From contig NC_016047.1 in assembly GCF_000227465.1 (NCBI RefSeq), forward strand, positions 1,255,001 to 1,319,000: a stretch of 64,000 nucleotides of DNA. Reading direction: 5' to 3'. The position numbers were made by a program, and so were the translations under genes. The notes under the pieces were generated by a model that was not told where the DNA came from, did no database searches, and worked only from the letters and a program-made list of their open reading frames with translations. The stretch comes from Bacillus spizizenii TU-B-10 (lineage in GTDB: Bacteria > Bacillota > Bacilli > Bacillales > Bacillaceae). Within the stretch, counting starts at the first letter, position 1, and every line of letters starts with the position of its first letter. Positions 1-9,948 of this stretch are shown one piece after another.

Positions 1-2
1 AG

Positions 3-2918
3 CTTGATGAACTGATTCAGCATCAGGATGATTTCACTGAGCTTTATAAGCGGGTGCCCGCAGTCTCTTTTAAGCGCGCGAAAGCAGTAAAAGGAGACGA
101 GTTTGATCCTGCACTCCTTGAAGAAGCGACAGATTTGAGAAACGGTGCAAAAAAACTGCTTGAAAAGCTTAAAACCGACTACTTCACAAGAAGTCCTGAA
201 CAGCATTTGAAAAGCTTGGCCGACATGAAGCCTGTTATTGAAACGCTCGTACAGCTTGTCATCAGCTATGGAAAACGGTTCGAAGCCGCGAAGCAGGAAA
301 AATCAATCATTGATTTTTCTGATTTGGAGCATTACTGTTTATCCATTTTGACAGCTGAGGATGAAACAGGTGAGCGCCAGCCGAGCGAGGCAGCAAGATT
401 TTATCAAGAGCAGTTTCATGAGGTGCTCGTTGACGAATATCAGGATACCAACCTAGTGCAGGAATCGATCCTGCAGCTCGTCACAAGCGGACCGGAGGAA
501 ACAGGCAACCTGTTTATGGTAGGTGATGTCAAACAGTCCATTTATCGATTCAGGCTTGCGGAGCCGCTTCTTTTCCTCTCCAAATACAAACGGTTTACAG
601 AGAGCGGAGAAGGCACAGGACGGAAAATTGACTTGAATAAAAATTTCCGAAGCCGGGCTGATATTTTAGATAGCACAAACTTTTTATTTAAACAGCTGAT
701 GGGCGGCAAAATCGGTGAGGTTGATTATGACGAGCAGGCTGAGCTGAAGCTTGGTGCGGCGTATCCGGACAATGATAAGACGGAAACGGAGCTGCTGCTG
801 ATCGACAACGCAGAAGAGACGGATGCAGGCGAAGAAGCAGAAGAGCTGGAAACGGTGCAGTTCGAGGCGAAAGCGATCGCTAAGGAAATTCGCAAGCTGA
901 TTTCATCACCATTTAAGGTGTATGACGGAAAAACGAAAACACACCGCAATATTCAATACCGCGATATCGTGATTTTGCTCCGCTCCATGCCGTGGGCGCC
1001 GCAAATCATGGAGGAGCTAAGAGCTCAGGGCATACCGGTTTACGCCAATTTAACGTCAGGCTATTTTGAAGCGGTCGAAGTTGCCGTCGCGCTTTCTGTG
1101 CTGAAGGTAATCGATAACCCGTATCAGGATATACCGCTTGCCTCTGTTCTGCGCTCACCAATTGTCGGAGCAGATGAAAACGAGCTCTCTTTGATCCGGC
1201 TTGAAAATAAAAAAGCGCCGTACTATGAAGCGATGAAAGACTATTTGGCTGCCGGCGACCAGAACGACGAGCTTTACCAAAAGCTGGAAACGTTCTACGG
1301 ACATCTTCAAAAATGGCGTGCGTTTTCGAAAAACCACTCAGTATCTGAGCTGATTTGGGAAGTGTACCGCGACACGAAATACATGGATTATGTCGGCGGG
1401 ATGCCGGGCGGAAAACAGCGCCAGGCCAATTTGCGTGTTCTCTATGACCGTGCGCGCCAATATGAATCGACGGCATTTCGCGGCCTGTTCCGTTTCCTGC
1501 GGTTTATCGAACGCATGCAGGAGCGGGGCGATGATCTTGGAACGGCGCGAGCGCTCAGCGAGCAGGAGGATGTTGTCCGCTTAATGACGATCCACAGCAG
1601 CAAAGGGCTCGAATTTCCCGTCGTGTTTGCAGCAGGTCTCGGCCGGAATTTCAACATGATGGACTTGAACAAATCGTACCTGCTGGACAAGGAGCTTGGG
1701 TTCGGCACAAAGTATATTCATCCGCAATTGCGCATCAGCTACCCGACGCTGCCGCTCATTGCGATGAAGAAAAAAATGCGCAGGGAGCTGCTGTCAGAGG
1801 AATTGCGTGTTCTCTATGTTGCATTAACGAGAGCGAAAGAAAAACTGTTTCTGATTGGCTCGTGCAAGGATCATCAGAAACAGCTCGCAAAATGGCAGGC
1901 ATCCGCGTCTCAAACTGACTGGCTTCTTCCGGAATTTGACCGTTATCAGGCAAAAACGTATTTAGATTTCATCGGACCGGCTCTTGCCAGACACAGAGAT
2001 ATGGAGGTTTTGGCTGAAAACGATGCGGCTATGCATGCTGATATATCAGGACACCCGGCTCGTTTTGCCGTTCGAATGATTCATTCCTATGATTTGCTGG
2101 ATGATGATCTGGAAGAAAGAACGGAAGAAAAAAGCGAACGCTTAGAAGCGATCCGCAAAGGTGAACCAGTTCCCGGCTCGTTTGCATTTGATGAAAAAGC
2201 CCGCGAGCAGCTGAGCTGGACATACCCGCATCACGAGGTCACACAAATTCGTACAAAGCAGTCGGTTTCTGAGATCAAGAGAAAAAGAGAGTACGAGGAT
2301 GAATACAGCGGCCGGGCCCCCGTTAAACCTGCTGACGGAAGCATTCTGTACAGGCGTCCCGCTTTTATGATGAAAAAAGGCCTGACAGCGGCGGAGAAAG
2401 GGACGGCCATGCATACGGTTATGCAGCATATCCCGCTTACACATATCCCAACGATAGAAGAAGCGGAGCAGACGGTTCACAAGCTTTATGAAAAAGAACT
2501 GCTCACTGAAGAACAAAAAAACGCTATTGATATAGAAGAAATCGTGCAATTTTTCCATACAGAAATCGGCGGACAGCTGATCGGCGCTAAATGGAAGGAC
2601 CGGGAAGTGCCATTTAGTTTAGCGCTTCCGGCCAAGGAGATCTATCCTGATGCACAGGAGGCGGATGAACCGCTTTTAGTGCAGGGAATCATCGACTGTC
2701 TCTATGAAACTGAGGACGGCTTATATCTCTTGGACTATAAATCAGACCGGATTGAGGGCAAATTCCAGCACGGCTTTGAAGGAGCAGCCCCGATCTTGAA
2801 GAAACGATATGAAACGCAAATTCAGCTGTACACGAAGGCAGTTGAGCAAATTGCAAAAACAAAGGTAAAGGGATGTGCGCTTTATTTCTTTGACGGAGGG
2901 CACATTCTGACATTATAG
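3..2918 (+). CDS. addA: ATP-dependent helicase/nuclease subunit A, AddA (5' end outside window)
   Basis: C-terminal ~971 residues of AddA; the frame is open to the window edge, so the start and the N-terminal Walker A motif lie upstream. AddAB is the Gram-positive RecBCD counterpart: it unwinds and resects double-strand breaks and prepares ends for RecA. Visible UvrD/Rep-type helicase motifs in order are DEYQDT (motif II), [11 protein letters not shown] (III), LNKNFRS (IV), [14 protein letters not shown] (V) and [12 protein letters not shown] (VI). The C-terminus carries the RecB-type nuclease signature GIIDCLY...LLDYKSD. Remembered full length is about 1,230 aa, so roughly 260 residues are missing. 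It is followed by sbcD and sbcC, which supports one repair operon. Confidence 0.97.
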   Translation, partial: LDELIQHQDDFTELYKRVPAVSFKRAKAVKGDEFDPALLEEATDLRNGAKKLLEKLKTDYFTRSPEQHLKSLADMKPVIETLVQLVISYGKRFEAAKQEKSIIDFSDLEHYCLSILTAEDETGERQPSEAARFYQEQFHEVLVDEYQDTNLVQESILQLVTSGPEETGNLFMVGDVKQSIYRFRLAEPLLFLSKYKRFTESGEGTGRKIDLNKNFRSRADILDSTNFLFKQLMGGKIGEVDYDEQAELKLGAAYPDNDKTETELLLIDNAEETDAGEEAEELETVQFEAKAIAKEIRKLISSPFKVYDGKTKTHRNIQYRDIVILLRSMPWAPQIMEELRAQGIPVYANLTSGYFEAVEVAVALSVLKVIDNPYQDIPLASVLRSPIVGADENELSLIRLENKKAPYYEAMKDYLAAGDQNDELYQKLETFYGHLQKWRAFSKNHSVSELIWEVYRDTKYMDYVGGMPGGKQRQANLRVLYDRARQYESTAFRGLFRFLRFIERMQERGDDLGTARALSEQEDVVRLMTIHSSKGLEFPVVFAAGLGRNFNMMDLNKSYLLDKELGFGTKYIHPQLRISYPTLPLIAMKKKMRRELLSEELRVLYVALTRAKEKLFLIGSCKDHQKQLAKWQASASQTDWLLPEFDRYQAKTYLDFIGPALARHRDMEVLAENDAAMHADISGHPARFAVRMIHSYDLLDDDLEERTEEKSERLEAIRKGEPVPGSFAFDEKAREQLSWTYPHHEVTQIRTKQSVSEIKRKREYEDEYSGRAPVKPADGSILYRRPAFMMKKGLTAAEKGTAMHTVMQHIPLTHIPTIEEAEQTVHKLYEKELLTEEQKNAIDIEEIVQFFHTEIGGQLIGAKWKDREVPFSLALPAKEIYPDAQEADEPLLVQGIIDCLYETEDGLYLLDYKSDRIEGKFQHGFEGAAPILKKRYETQIQLYTKAVEQIAKTKVKGCALYFFDGGHILTL

Positions 2919-2966
2919 CGAGATCCGTAAGCTCCGGGAATTCAGAAGGAGCGGATCTCGTTTTCT
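2919..2966 (+). terminator. Hairpin with T-run between addA and sbcD
   Basis: CGAGATCC (2919-2926) pairs with GGATCTCG (2953-2960) and an inner GCTCC pairs with GGAGC; TTTTCT follows. It starts just after the addA stop codon and ends before the sbcD ribosome site. Because sbcD probably belongs to the same operon, it may act as a partial terminator or RNA-processing hairpin rather than a full stop. Confidence 0.55.
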
Positions 2967-2989
2967 ATACAAAAGTGAGGTGAAAGCAT

Positions 2990-4165
2990 TTGCGGATTTT
3001 ACATACGGCTGACTGGCATCTTGGAAAAACGCTAGAAGGAAGAAGCAGGCTGAGTGAACAGGCAGATGTGCTTGATGAATTGAATACGATTGTAAAGGAA
3101 GAGCAGATCGATGCCATTGTAATGGCAGGGGACGCGTTTGACACCGTGAACCCGCCGGCTTTAGCCGAGCAGCTGTTTTATGAAAGCTTGTCTGCGCTTA
3201 GCGACAGAGGAAAGCGCCCGATTGTTGTCATTGCCGGAAACCATGATAATCCTGACCGTTTGTCCGCCGCTTCACCGCTGACACATGAAAACGGCATTTA
3301 TTTAATTGGCTATCCGACGACAGAACCGCTGCATATTGAAGTGCCTTCAGCAGGGGAGCTTTTGGCTGTCGGAGCGCTGGCGTACCCATCTGAAGCGCGG
3401 TTAAATGAAGTGCTTTCCGATACATTTGATGAAAAGCTGCTCCGTGATCATTATGACGTGAAAATCAGGCAGGCGTTTGAGCATATGACAAGCCGGTTCT
3501 GCAAGGATGCAGTGAAGGTTGCCGCCAGCCATATTTATGTGGCAGGCGGCAACCAAACGGATTCAGAGCGGCCGATTGAAGTCGGCGGCGCTTATACGGT
3601 GGCTGCTGAAAGCCTGCCGGCGGATGCCGCTTATGTTGCGCTCGGCCATTTGCATCGTCCGCAAACGATCAAGCGGGCGCGGACGCTTGCGCGTTATTCA
3701 GGCTCTCCGCTCGCTTACAGCTTTTCTGAAGCGGGCTATGCCAAATCAGTGACGATCGTGGACGCAAAACCGGGGGAAGAGGCCTCTTGGCGTGAGGTGT
3801 TATTATCAAGCGGCAAGCCACTTGTGAAGTGGAAAGCCGCAAATGGCTTAAGCGAGGTGTACAGCTGGCTGGATGAAGGCAGGGATCAGAATGCTTGGAT
3901 TGACCTTGAAATCCGTGTCTCGGACCAGCTGTCACTTGAAGAAATTCACAGGCTGCGAAAGGCGCACCCGGGCTTTATCCATATCAGGCCGGTTTTCGAA
4001 GAACAGAACAAAGACCGGGAACGGATCGAGGTAAAGCATGTGTCGATCGAAGACCGCTTTAAGAAATTTTATGAAAAACAAACTGGCGGCGCGGTGCCGG
4101 ATGAAGAAATGGTGAAGCTGTTTTTAGAGCTTGCATCAGGCGTTGAAGAGGAGGATGCGAAATGA
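2990..4165 (+). CDS. sbcD: Exonuclease subunit SbcD (Mre11-type nuclease)
   Basis: 391-aa calcineurin-like phosphoesterase, the nuclease half of SbcCD, which cleaves hairpins and protein-blocked DNA ends. Metal-binding motifs are DWHLG (Asp8/His10), GDAFD, GNHD, and later SHIYVAGG and GHLH. The start is a TTG, preceded by GAGGTGAAA at suitable distance; the family N-terminus (MRILHTADWHLG) begins exactly there. The 3' end overlaps the sbcC start by four bases (ATGA), indicating translational coupling and a two-subunit complex. Confidence 0.97.
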   Translation: MRILHTADWHLGKTLEGRSRLSEQADVLDELNTIVKEEQIDAIVMAGDAFDTVNPPALAEQLFYESLSALSDRGKRPIVVIAGNHDNPDRLSAASPLTHENGIYLIGYPTTEPLHIEVPSAGELLAVGALAYPSEARLNEVLSDTFDEKLLRDHYDVKIRQAFEHMTSRFCKDAVKVAASHIYVAGGNQTDSERPIEVGGAYTVAAESLPADAAYVALGHLHRPQTIKRARTLARYSGSPLAYSFSEAGYAKSVTIVDAKPGEEASWREVLLSSGKPLVKWKAANGLSEVYSWLDEGRDQNAWIDLEIRVSDQLSLEEIHRLRKAHPGFIHIRPVFEEQNKDRERIEVKHVSIEDRFKKFYEKQTGGAVPDEEMVKLFLELASGVEEEDAK

Positions 4166-7100
4166 AGCCGATCGCCTTAAGCATTAAGGGGCTCCACAGC
4201 TTTAGAGAGGAGCAGACGATAGATTTTGAAGGTCTTTCCGGTGCCGGTGTTTTCGGCATTTTCGGCCCGACAGGAAGCGGTAAATCCTCTATCCTCGACG
4301 CAATGACGCTTGCTTTATACGGAAAGGTGGAGCGGGCAGCGAATAATACGCACGGGATTTTAAACCATGCGGAAGATACGCTGTCTGTTTCCTTTACCTT
4401 TGCGCTTCAGACAAATCATCAAATCTCTTACAAAGTCGAGCGCGTTTTTAAGAGAACGGATGAAATGAAGGTGAAAACGGCACTTTGCCGCTTTATCGAA
4501 ATCAGGGACGAGCATACGGTGCTGGCGGATAAAGCCAGCGAAGTCAATAAAAGAGTAGAGGAACTCTTGGGGCTGACAATCGACGACTTTACGAGAGCGG
4601 TGGTCCTGCCGCAAGGAAAATTTGCTGAATTTCTGTCTTTAAAAGGGGCGGAGCGCAGGCATATGCTTCAGCGTTTATTTAATTTGGAGCAGTATGGAGA
4701 CCGGCTTGTGAAAAAGCTGAGACGGCAGGCACAGGAAGCCAATGCGAGAAAAAATGAAATGCTTGCTGAACAGTCCGGTCTCGGTGAGGCGAGTTCAGAA
4801 GCGGTTGAGCAGGCGGAAAAGGCTCTCGAACAAGCAGAAGCACGGCTGGAAGCGATGAGAAAGAATCGTGATCAGGCAAAAGCGCGGTTTACGGAGTATC
4901 AGGAGATTTGGAATGTCCAAAAGGAAAAATCCGCTTACGAAGACGAGAAAAAACGTCTCGAAGAAGAACAGCCGCAAGTAGACAGCATGCAAAAGCGTCT
5001 GCTGGAAGCCGAAACAGCCGCCGCTCTGAAGCCCTATGCGGACCGGTACGCAGAGGCGATCCAGCATGAGGAAAAAGCTGAAAAGGAACAAACGCTTGCT
5101 CAAAAGGATTTAGCAGACCGGACCGCTTTCTTTCATCAAAAACATGAAGAGTATGAAGAGTGGCGCCAGCATAAAAGCGAGAAAGAGCCTGAACTTTTAA
5201 CTGAGCAGGAACAGCTTTCCCGTTTGCAGGAGATCGAAATCAAACTGAGTGAGGCCAAGCAAGAGGAAGAGCGCAAAAAAGCTGAACTCCAGCAGAAAGA
5301 AGAGGCCCTTCAATCTGTCATGAATGAATTGGAGACTGTAACAGACCGTCTCACACGAGGGCAAAACAGACAGACGGAATTGAAGCAGCAGCTCAAATCC
5401 CTGCAGGTGACATCAGATGAGCGAAAAAGCTGCCAGCAGGCCGCAGAAATGGCATTGCGCATCAGACAGACTGAAGAGCAAATCACGAAAGAGAAAAAAC
5501 GAAGTGACGCATTGAACCTCGTGCTTCAAAAGATGAATGAGGAGAAGAGTACACTCGTTCAAAAGATGGAAGCCGAAAAAAGCAACATCATACAGGCATA
5601 TGAGGCTGTACAAACCGTGTACCATATGGTGTGTGAGACAGAACGTTCATTAACACGTATGACTGAGCAGGCTAAAAAGAGACAGCAAACGCTTCACTCG
5701 CAGCGTGAAAAAGCAAGAGTGGCCCTGCTCACAAAAGAGTTAGCCGAAAAGCTGACCGCCGGAAAGCCCTGTCCGGTCTGCGGTTCAATCCATCATGATC
5801 CGTCTGCCTCAGTACATGAAACATATGAGCTCGACAGCAATCTTGAAGAGAACATCAAACAAACGGATGTGTTATTGACGGAAGCGGTAGCTCTCAGCCA
5901 GGAGATTCTTTCAGCCAAAATCACGCTTGAAGAACAGTCCGCGCGCTTTATTGAACAGTGTCCGTTTTTGCAAACGATTCAAGTACCGAACCTTGAAGCG
6001 GCAGCTTCTTACGAGAATCAGCCGGTGCATGAGGCGTTCGATACTGCCACAATTGAATGGAAACGAGTCAAACAGGATATTCTTTCTGTTAAAACACGAA
6101 TGGCACAAATGATCAGCGCCTATCAGGAGTCTTTGAAAAAGGCCGATCAGCTTAATGAAAAAATCGGTTTTGAAAAAAGAGAGGCTGACCGGATTGAAAG
6201 CATCATCGCCGAGCTTCAGTCCTCGATGGACAGCCGCCTGAACATGTTTAAAGAAGCGTTTCAGGATCAGTCTGTGAATGAAGCGGAAAAATGGCAACGA
6301 GCCATAGAAGAAAAGGATCGGGCTGCAGAAGAATGCGAAAAACGGATTGAGAAGAGCATCGCGTTTCTTGCTGAGCATGAAGCACAAAAGGAAAAGCTGC
6401 GGGAATCGGGACACCAGCTTGAACGGGAAAAGCTGGAGCTTCATTATGCGGCTGAACGCATCAAGAGCTTGATAGCTGATTATGAGCACGAGCTAGGAGA
6501 TTACGCTAGAGGAGATTCGATCCAAATCAAACTCCGCTCTGTCCAGCAGGATCTAAAGCTGTTAAAGGAAAAAGAGCAATCTCTGTATGAAGAACTGCAA
6601 AGCGCCCAAACGATGCTCAATCAGGCGAAAAGCCGCGCTTCAGCAAGCGAGCTCACTCTTAAAGAAGCGAAGGACAGATTTGAAAAAGCGGAAGCTGCTT
6701 GGCTTGAGCATGCGAAAAGCACCCGTTTTACCCGGACTGAAGAGGTGGAGCGAAGTCTCATCCCAGCCGATGAACTTGACAAGATGAAAGCGGACATAGA
6801 TCAGTTTATGGATAAACTGAAGCAAAATGCTGCAAACTTAGAACGAGTTGCAGAGATACTTGCCGGCAGAGCCTTATCCGAGAGCGAATGGAGCGAAACC
6901 GTTACGGCATTACAAGAAGCTGAGGACGCATTTGGCGCTGCTATAGAGGAAAAAGGCGCAGCAGCGAAAGCGCTGGCCGTCATTCGCGACCATCATAAAC
7001 GATTTAACGAAATTGAAGCTGAATTGAAGAAATGGCAGACGCATATCGACAGGCTGGACAAGCTGCAAGCTGTGTTTAAAGGCAATACCTTTGTTGAATT

Positions 7101-7554
7101 TTTAGCTGAGGAGCAGCTTGAAAGCGTTGCGCGGGACGCATCAGCAAGACTCGGCATGCTGACGAGACAGCGCTATGCCATCGAAGTGGATTCAGAAGGC
7201 GGATTCGTGATGCGGGATGACGCGAATGGAGGCGTCAAACGCCCGGTATCTAGCTTATCTGGGGGAGAGACCTTCCTCACCTCGCTTTCTCTGGCTCTTG
7301 CGCTGTCTGCGCAGATCCAGCTTCGCGGAGAATACCCGCTCCAGTTCTTTTTCTTAGATGAAGGGTTCGGCACCTTGGATCAAGATCTGCTTGATACGGT
7401 TGTGACAGCCTTGGAAAAACTGCAGTCAGACAATCTGTCTGTTGGTGTCATCAGCCATGTGCAGGAACTGCGGGCACGGCTTCCGAAAAAGCTGATCGTC
7501 CATCCGGCTGAACCGAGCGGCCGTGGAACACGGGTATCACTTGAGTTGATGTAA
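4162..7554 (+). CDS. sbcC: Exonuclease subunit SbcC (Rad50-type ATPase)
   Basis: 1,130-aa SMC-like ATPase partner of SbcD. Walker A is GPTGSGKS at residues 35-42. Long Glu/Lys/Gln-rich coiled coils fill about residues 190-530 and 560-950, separated by the zinc-hook motif CPVC at residues 537-540. The ABC signature (SSLSGGETF) is near residue 1030 and Walker B (FFFLDEGFGTLD) near 1063. ATP-driven head closing controls access of DNA ends to SbcD, and the hook joins two molecules. Length and domain order are normal for the family. It overlaps sbcD by four bases and is followed 13 bp later by yisB. Confidence 0.97.
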   Translation: MKPIALSIKGLHSFREEQTIDFEGLSGAGVFGIFGPTGSGKSSILDAMTLALYGKVERAANNTHGILNHAEDTLSVSFTFALQTNHQISYKVERVFKRTDEMKVKTALCRFIEIRDEHTVLADKASEVNKRVEELLGLTIDDFTRAVVLPQGKFAEFLSLKGAERRHMLQRLFNLEQYGDRLVKKLRRQAQEANARKNEMLAEQSGLGEASSEAVEQAEKALEQAEARLEAMRKNRDQAKARFTEYQEIWNVQKEKSAYEDEKKRLEEEQPQVDSMQKRLLEAETAAALKPYADRYAEAIQHEEKAEKEQTLAQKDLADRTAFFHQKHEEYEEWRQHKSEKEPELLTEQEQLSRLQEIEIKLSEAKQEEERKKAELQQKEEALQSVMNELETVTDRLTRGQNRQTELKQQLKSLQVTSDERKSCQQAAEMALRIRQTEEQITKEKKRSDALNLVLQKMNEEKSTLVQKMEAEKSNIIQAYEAVQTVYHMVCETERSLTRMTEQAKKRQQTLHSQREKARVALLTKELAEKLTAGKPCPVCGSIHHDPSASVHETYELDSNLEENIKQTDVLLTEAVALSQEILSAKITLEEQSARFIEQCPFLQTIQVPNLEAAASYENQPVHEAFDTATIEWKRVKQDILSVKTRMAQMISAYQESLKKADQLNEKIGFEKREADRIESIIAELQSSMDSRLNMFKEAFQDQSVNEAEKWQRAIEEKDRAAEECEKRIEKSIAFLAEHEAQKEKLRESGHQLEREKLELHYAAERIKSLIADYEHELGDYARGDSIQIKLRSVQQDLKLLKEKEQSLYEELQSAQTMLNQAKSRASASELTLKEAKDRFEKAEAAWLEHAKSTRFTRTEEVERSLIPADELDKMKADIDQFMDKLKQNAANLERVAEILAGRALSESEWSETVTALQEAEDAFGAAIEEKGAAAKALAVIRDHHKRFNEIEAELKKWQTHIDRLDKLQAVFKGNTFVEFLAEEQLESVARDASARLGMLTRQRYAIEVDSEGGFVMRDDANGGVKRPVSSLSGGETFLTSLSLALALSAQIQLRGEYPLQFFFLDEGFGTLDQDLLDTVVTALEKLQSDNLSVGVISHVQELRARLPKKLIVHPAEPSGRGTRVSLELM

Positions 7555-7567
7555 GGGAGGAGCGGAT

Positions 7568-7870
7568 ATGGCAAAGCGGATTGCCGGAATATGTGAGCTG
7601 TGCGGCCGGAGCGATGTCCAGCTGACAGAGCACCATCTCACACCGAAAGAGGAAGGCGGAACGTTTCTGCCGACAGCGATGCTCTGTATTCCTTGCCATA
7701 AACAGATTCATGCCTTATATACCAATCAAGAGCTTGCCGTTCGCTTAAACGGAATAGATGAACTCCGAAGCGATCCGCAGCTTGCCCGGTTTGTCAAATG
7801 GATCAGAAAACAGCCGTCTGAGAAGCTGATCAAAACAAAGAAATCAAATGAACGAAAAAAGAAAAGATGA
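7568..7870 (+). CDS. yisB: Small HNH-nuclease-family protein YisB
   Basis: 100-aa protein with two Cys pairs and an HNH-like core: CELCG (residues ~9-13), EHHLTPKE, then LCIPCHKQIHALY. This is the stand-alone HNH endonuclease arrangement with a structural zinc site. The C-terminus is very Lys-rich, consistent with nucleic acid binding. The ribosome site GGGAGGAG lies 7-8 bp upstream. It follows sbcC by 13 bp and ends at a strong terminator, so it looks like the last gene of the addA-sbcDC repair operon. Its substrate is unknown; a repair role is inferred from context only. Confidence 0.85.
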   Translation: MAKRIAGICELCGRSDVQLTEHHLTPKEEGGTFLPTAMLCIPCHKQIHALYTNQELAVRLNGIDELRSDPQLARFVKWIRKQPSEKLIKTKKSNERKKKR

Positions 7871-7873
7871 CTA

Positions 7874-7908
7874 AAAAGCAGCCCTCTCTTTGCAGAGCGG
7901 CTGCTTTT
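7874..7908. terminator. Bidirectional terminator between yisB and gerPF
   Basis: AAAAGCAGCC (7874-7883) pairs with GGCTGCTTTT (7899-7908). Flanking A and T tracts let it serve both the converging yisB (plus) and gerPF (minus) transcripts. Confidence 0.85.
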
Positions 7909-8125
7909 ATCCGTTTCCAACCATATCCTGATCGCTGACATCGGGGTCTATATAATTTGTCGCGTTGACTGCGTTGTTTAATAGAAGGAAATCTCCCGTG
8001 TTTCCTGCTCCCGAACCGAGCGCAGATTTTGAAGAGCTTTTCGGAGAAAGGTAAAAGGAATCACCAAAGTTTACGACTCCGCCCGATATGGAATTGATAG
8101 CTATAGGCCCGACAATTGCTGGCAT
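7907..8125 (-). CDS. gerPF: Spore germination protein GerPF
   Basis: 72-aa member of the GerPA/GerPF family; the start MPAIVGPIAINSISGG resembles GerPA ([14 protein letters not shown]) in this same operon. GerP proteins are made in the mother cell and are needed for nutrient germinants to pass the spore coat. The ATG at 8125 is chosen over one three codons upstream because the AAAGGGTG ribosome site is too close to the upstream ATG. Last gene of the operon, ending in the shared terminator. Confidence 0.93.
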   Translation of the reverse strand: MPAIVGPIAINSISGGVVNFGDSFYLSPKSSSKSALGSGAGNTGDFLLLNNAVNATNYIDPDVSDQDMVGNG

Positions 8126-8156
8126 AAACGACACCCTTTATCGAAGTCTCTGTTTA

Positions 8157-8558
8157 TTATATGCTCTTGTCTGGCGATTGTGAGCGCGGAGACTGAATCT
8201 GCCTGATATGTTTGATTCTCGCATCGCCGCGAACAAGCGAGGCCGCCCCCACATGAAAAACAGAAGAGGAGGAGACCCCTTGAATTTTGATGCTGCGAAC
8301 ATGAATAACCGGCACCTCGTGGCAAAATGCGCTTTGTACACCTGTTTCGGGAATCGGCTTCACTGCCTGCTGCTGAAAGATCTGGTATTCCTTTCTGTTA
8401 AATGAGCCTTCATTATTGTAAAACGTGGACAGTGAGCGCTGAACAGCAAATACTTTTACACTCATATCGATTTCGTTTGTGTCGCCGACTTGAAACACAC
8501 TTGCTATTCCAAGGGAGTTAATTTTAAGCAGTCTAATGCGGGATATACGCTTAAGCAT
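8157..8558 (-). CDS. gerPE: Spore germination protein GerPE
   Basis: 133-aa GerPE-family protein of the gerP operon, needed for normal coat permeability to germinants. It contains Ser/Val-rich stretches ([11 protein letters not shown]) resembling those of GerPD and GerPB, a hallmark of the group. The ATG overlaps the gerPD stop codon by one base (TAATG), indicating coupled translation. No enzymatic motif is visible. Confidence 0.92.
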   Translation of the reverse strand: MLKRISRIRLLKINSLGIASVFQVGDTNEIDMSVKVFAVQRSLSTFYNNEGSFNRKEYQIFQQQAVKPIPETGVQSAFCHEVPVIHVRSIKIQGVSSSSVFHVGAASLVRGDARIKHIRQIQSPRSQSPDKSI

Positions 8559-8734
8559 TATTCTGACGGCAGCGGAGCAAACGGCCCGATAATAAGAGAT
8601 TCTGGCGGTGTATCGAAAATAGAAGACAGATAGATGGATTCAGTGTCTCCGATGTGGAAAACAGAGGAGCTGGATACACCATTCATCCGGATATCCCCGA
8701 CTTCCAGGTTGCGGTTGATGACTGTAAAGATCAT
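8558..8734 (-). CDS. gerPD: Spore germination protein GerPD
   Basis: 58-aa protein found by translating the interval between gerPC and gerPE on the minus strand. It begins [18 protein letters not shown] and contains [12 protein letters not shown], a motif shared in form with GerPE. Its ATG overlaps the gerPC stop (ATGA) and its stop overlaps the gerPE start (TAATG). Tight overlaps, sequence character and operon position identify it as gerPD. Confidence 0.9.
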   Translation of the reverse strand: MIFTVINRNLEVGDIRMNGVSSSSVFHIGDTESIYLSSIFDTPPESLIIGPFAPLPSE

Positions 8735-9348
8735 GCTTGCTCATCTCCTTTCATTTCGGATGGAATATGTTCCAGGAAATGTTCTACAGCACGGATCACG
8801 TCACGCTTCACATGCTCAGCGATATGTTCCGCATATTGTTTAGGCGGTGTATGTTCTTCTTTTTTGATATGGGACATATAATAGTGAATTCGGCTGTCCA
8901 TTTGTTTTCTGATGTCTTCAATGACATGATGCTTGTTTGTATCGTCAAGCCTGCTGTTATATTGGTTTTCAAGCTGCTCCAAAACATCTGGGATTTCCTC
9001 GGTTAAGTACATGTCGACATTCTGGCGGATCTGCTGCATGAGCTGGGCACTCTCTTCCTGCTGCATCATCCCAATTTCAGGTGCTGTTTGGCTGACTTCA
9101 AAATTTTGGAGGCTGTTCGGGTCTGTCGGATTTAAGCCGATATTCAAAGTCCCGTCAAGCCTTTCGATTTTCAGCTGATCAAATTTATACTCCACCCGCT
9201 CAATGGTAGTGGCCGGCCGCTGTTTCATCGTATTCATTTCAGTTTGAATCTCTTTCAGCTGACGTTCGAGCTGCTGAATATGAAGCGCCTGCTGCTGAAC
9301 GAAGGAATTCAAGTTTTGCAAGTAAGAGGAAACAGATTGATCATACAT
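8731..9348 (-). CDS. gerPC: Spore germination protein GerPC
   Basis: 205-aa protein, the largest of the gerP operon. The N-terminus is a coiled coil (residues ~8-45, SYLQNLNSFVQQQ...LERQLKEIQ), followed by a conserved region and a charged helical C-terminus. A longer reading frame adds six residues, but AGAGGTG lies 7-8 bp before the ATG at 9348, so that start (MYDQSVSSYLQ) is chosen. It overlaps gerPD by four bases. GerPC is probably the organising member of the coat-permeability assembly; that role is inferred. Confidence 0.92.
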   Translation of the reverse strand: MYDQSVSSYLQNLNSFVQQQALHIQQLERQLKEIQTEMNTMKQRPATTIERVEYKFDQLKIERLDGTLNIGLNPTDPNSLQNFEVSQTAPEIGMMQQEESAQLMQQIRQNVDMYLTEEIPDVLEQLENQYNSRLDDTNKHHVIEDIRKQMDSRIHYYMSHIKKEEHTPPKQYAEHIAEHVKRDVIRAVEHFLEHIPSEMKGDEQA

Positions 9349-9370
9349 GTCTTTCACCTCTTTCATATGA

Positions 9371-9604
9371 TTAACGGCCAGGAGGCTGGAGCGGAACCAA
9401 TGAACCTGTATCGGGCTCCTGTAATTCGACTGGCTGCCCCTGAGCGGAAACCTCGGGAGCCGCTTCTACATAGCTGCCTGTATTGTACAGGTTAGAAAGC
9501 GATTTAATGGACCCGGCGCTTCCGATTTGCAGAATAGAGGAGTTGCTGATTGATTCCAGCCGGAGATAGTTAATTTGAATGGTTTGATTAATATAAAAGT
9601 TCAT
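9371..9604 (-). CDS. gerPB: Spore germination protein GerPB
   Basis: 77-aa protein starting MNFYINQTIQINYLRLES, with an SNSSILQIGSAGSIKS segment resembling other GerP members and a Pro/Gln-rich tail. The ATG at 9604 is preceded by AAAGGAGTG at good distance, so the upstream in-frame ATG is not used. It is second in the gerP operon, 13 bp after gerPA. Confidence 0.92.
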   Translation of the reverse strand: MNFYINQTIQINYLRLESISNSSILQIGSAGSIKSLSNLYNTGSYVEAAPEVSAQGQPVELQEPDTGSLVPLQPPGR

Positions 9605-9617
9605 GAAGCACACTCCT

Positions 9618-9839
9618 TTATGCATTCCCTACGATCGGCTGATCAACTGCATCGTTGTCATACACATTCGTCGCGTTTTTGTAATTCATCACCTTGAGGC
9701 TGTCACCGGTATTAAAACTGCCCGCACCGGCAAACGTTCTGACCTCGGCCTGAGGAGAAATCGTAATACAGTCCCCGATGTGAATGACTCCGCTCGTACC
9801 AATCGCATTAATTTTAAACGCTCCGACAATGGCCGGCAT
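9618..9839 (-). CDS. gerPA: Spore germination protein GerPA
   Basis: 73-aa GerPA/GerPF-family protein ([17 protein letters not shown]..., C-terminal IVGNA, compare MVGNG in GerPF). First gene of the gerPABCDEF operon, read on the minus strand with AAAGGATG upstream. The operon is known to be expressed in the mother cell late in sporulation; a sigma-K-like promoter is visible upstream. Confidence 0.93.
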   Translation of the reverse strand: MPAIVGAFKINAIGTSGVIHIGDCITISPQAEVRTFAGAGSFNTGDSLKVMNYKNATNVYDNDAVDQPIVGNA

Positions 9840-9920
9840 ACGAGCACATCCTTTGTTGAAAAATTGAAAAAAGGCAGGTAAAGTAAAAATAGAATTTAAT
9901 TTTAATTGGGCTATTCACGA

Positions 9921-9948
9921 TAGCTTATGACAAACGCACATATGTGTG
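9921..9948 (-). promoter_or_regulatory. Candidate sigma-K promoter of the gerP operon
   Basis: On the minus strand CACA (9945-9948) is followed after 15 bases by CATAAGCTA (9921-9929), matching the sigma-K pattern mACm-N15/16-CATAnnnTA. It would give a leader of about 75 nt before gerPA. A perfect CACATATGTG palindrome overlaps the -35 region and could be a regulator site. The sigma-K dependence of gerP is prior knowledge; the exact position is my reading. Confidence 0.6.

Noticed and set aside
5911..6489. Open 192-codon frame on the minus strand within sbcC
   Set aside because: It is antisense to the coiled-coil coding region, has Phe/Leu-rich low-complexity sequence from Lys/Glu codons read backwards, and lacks a ribosome site.
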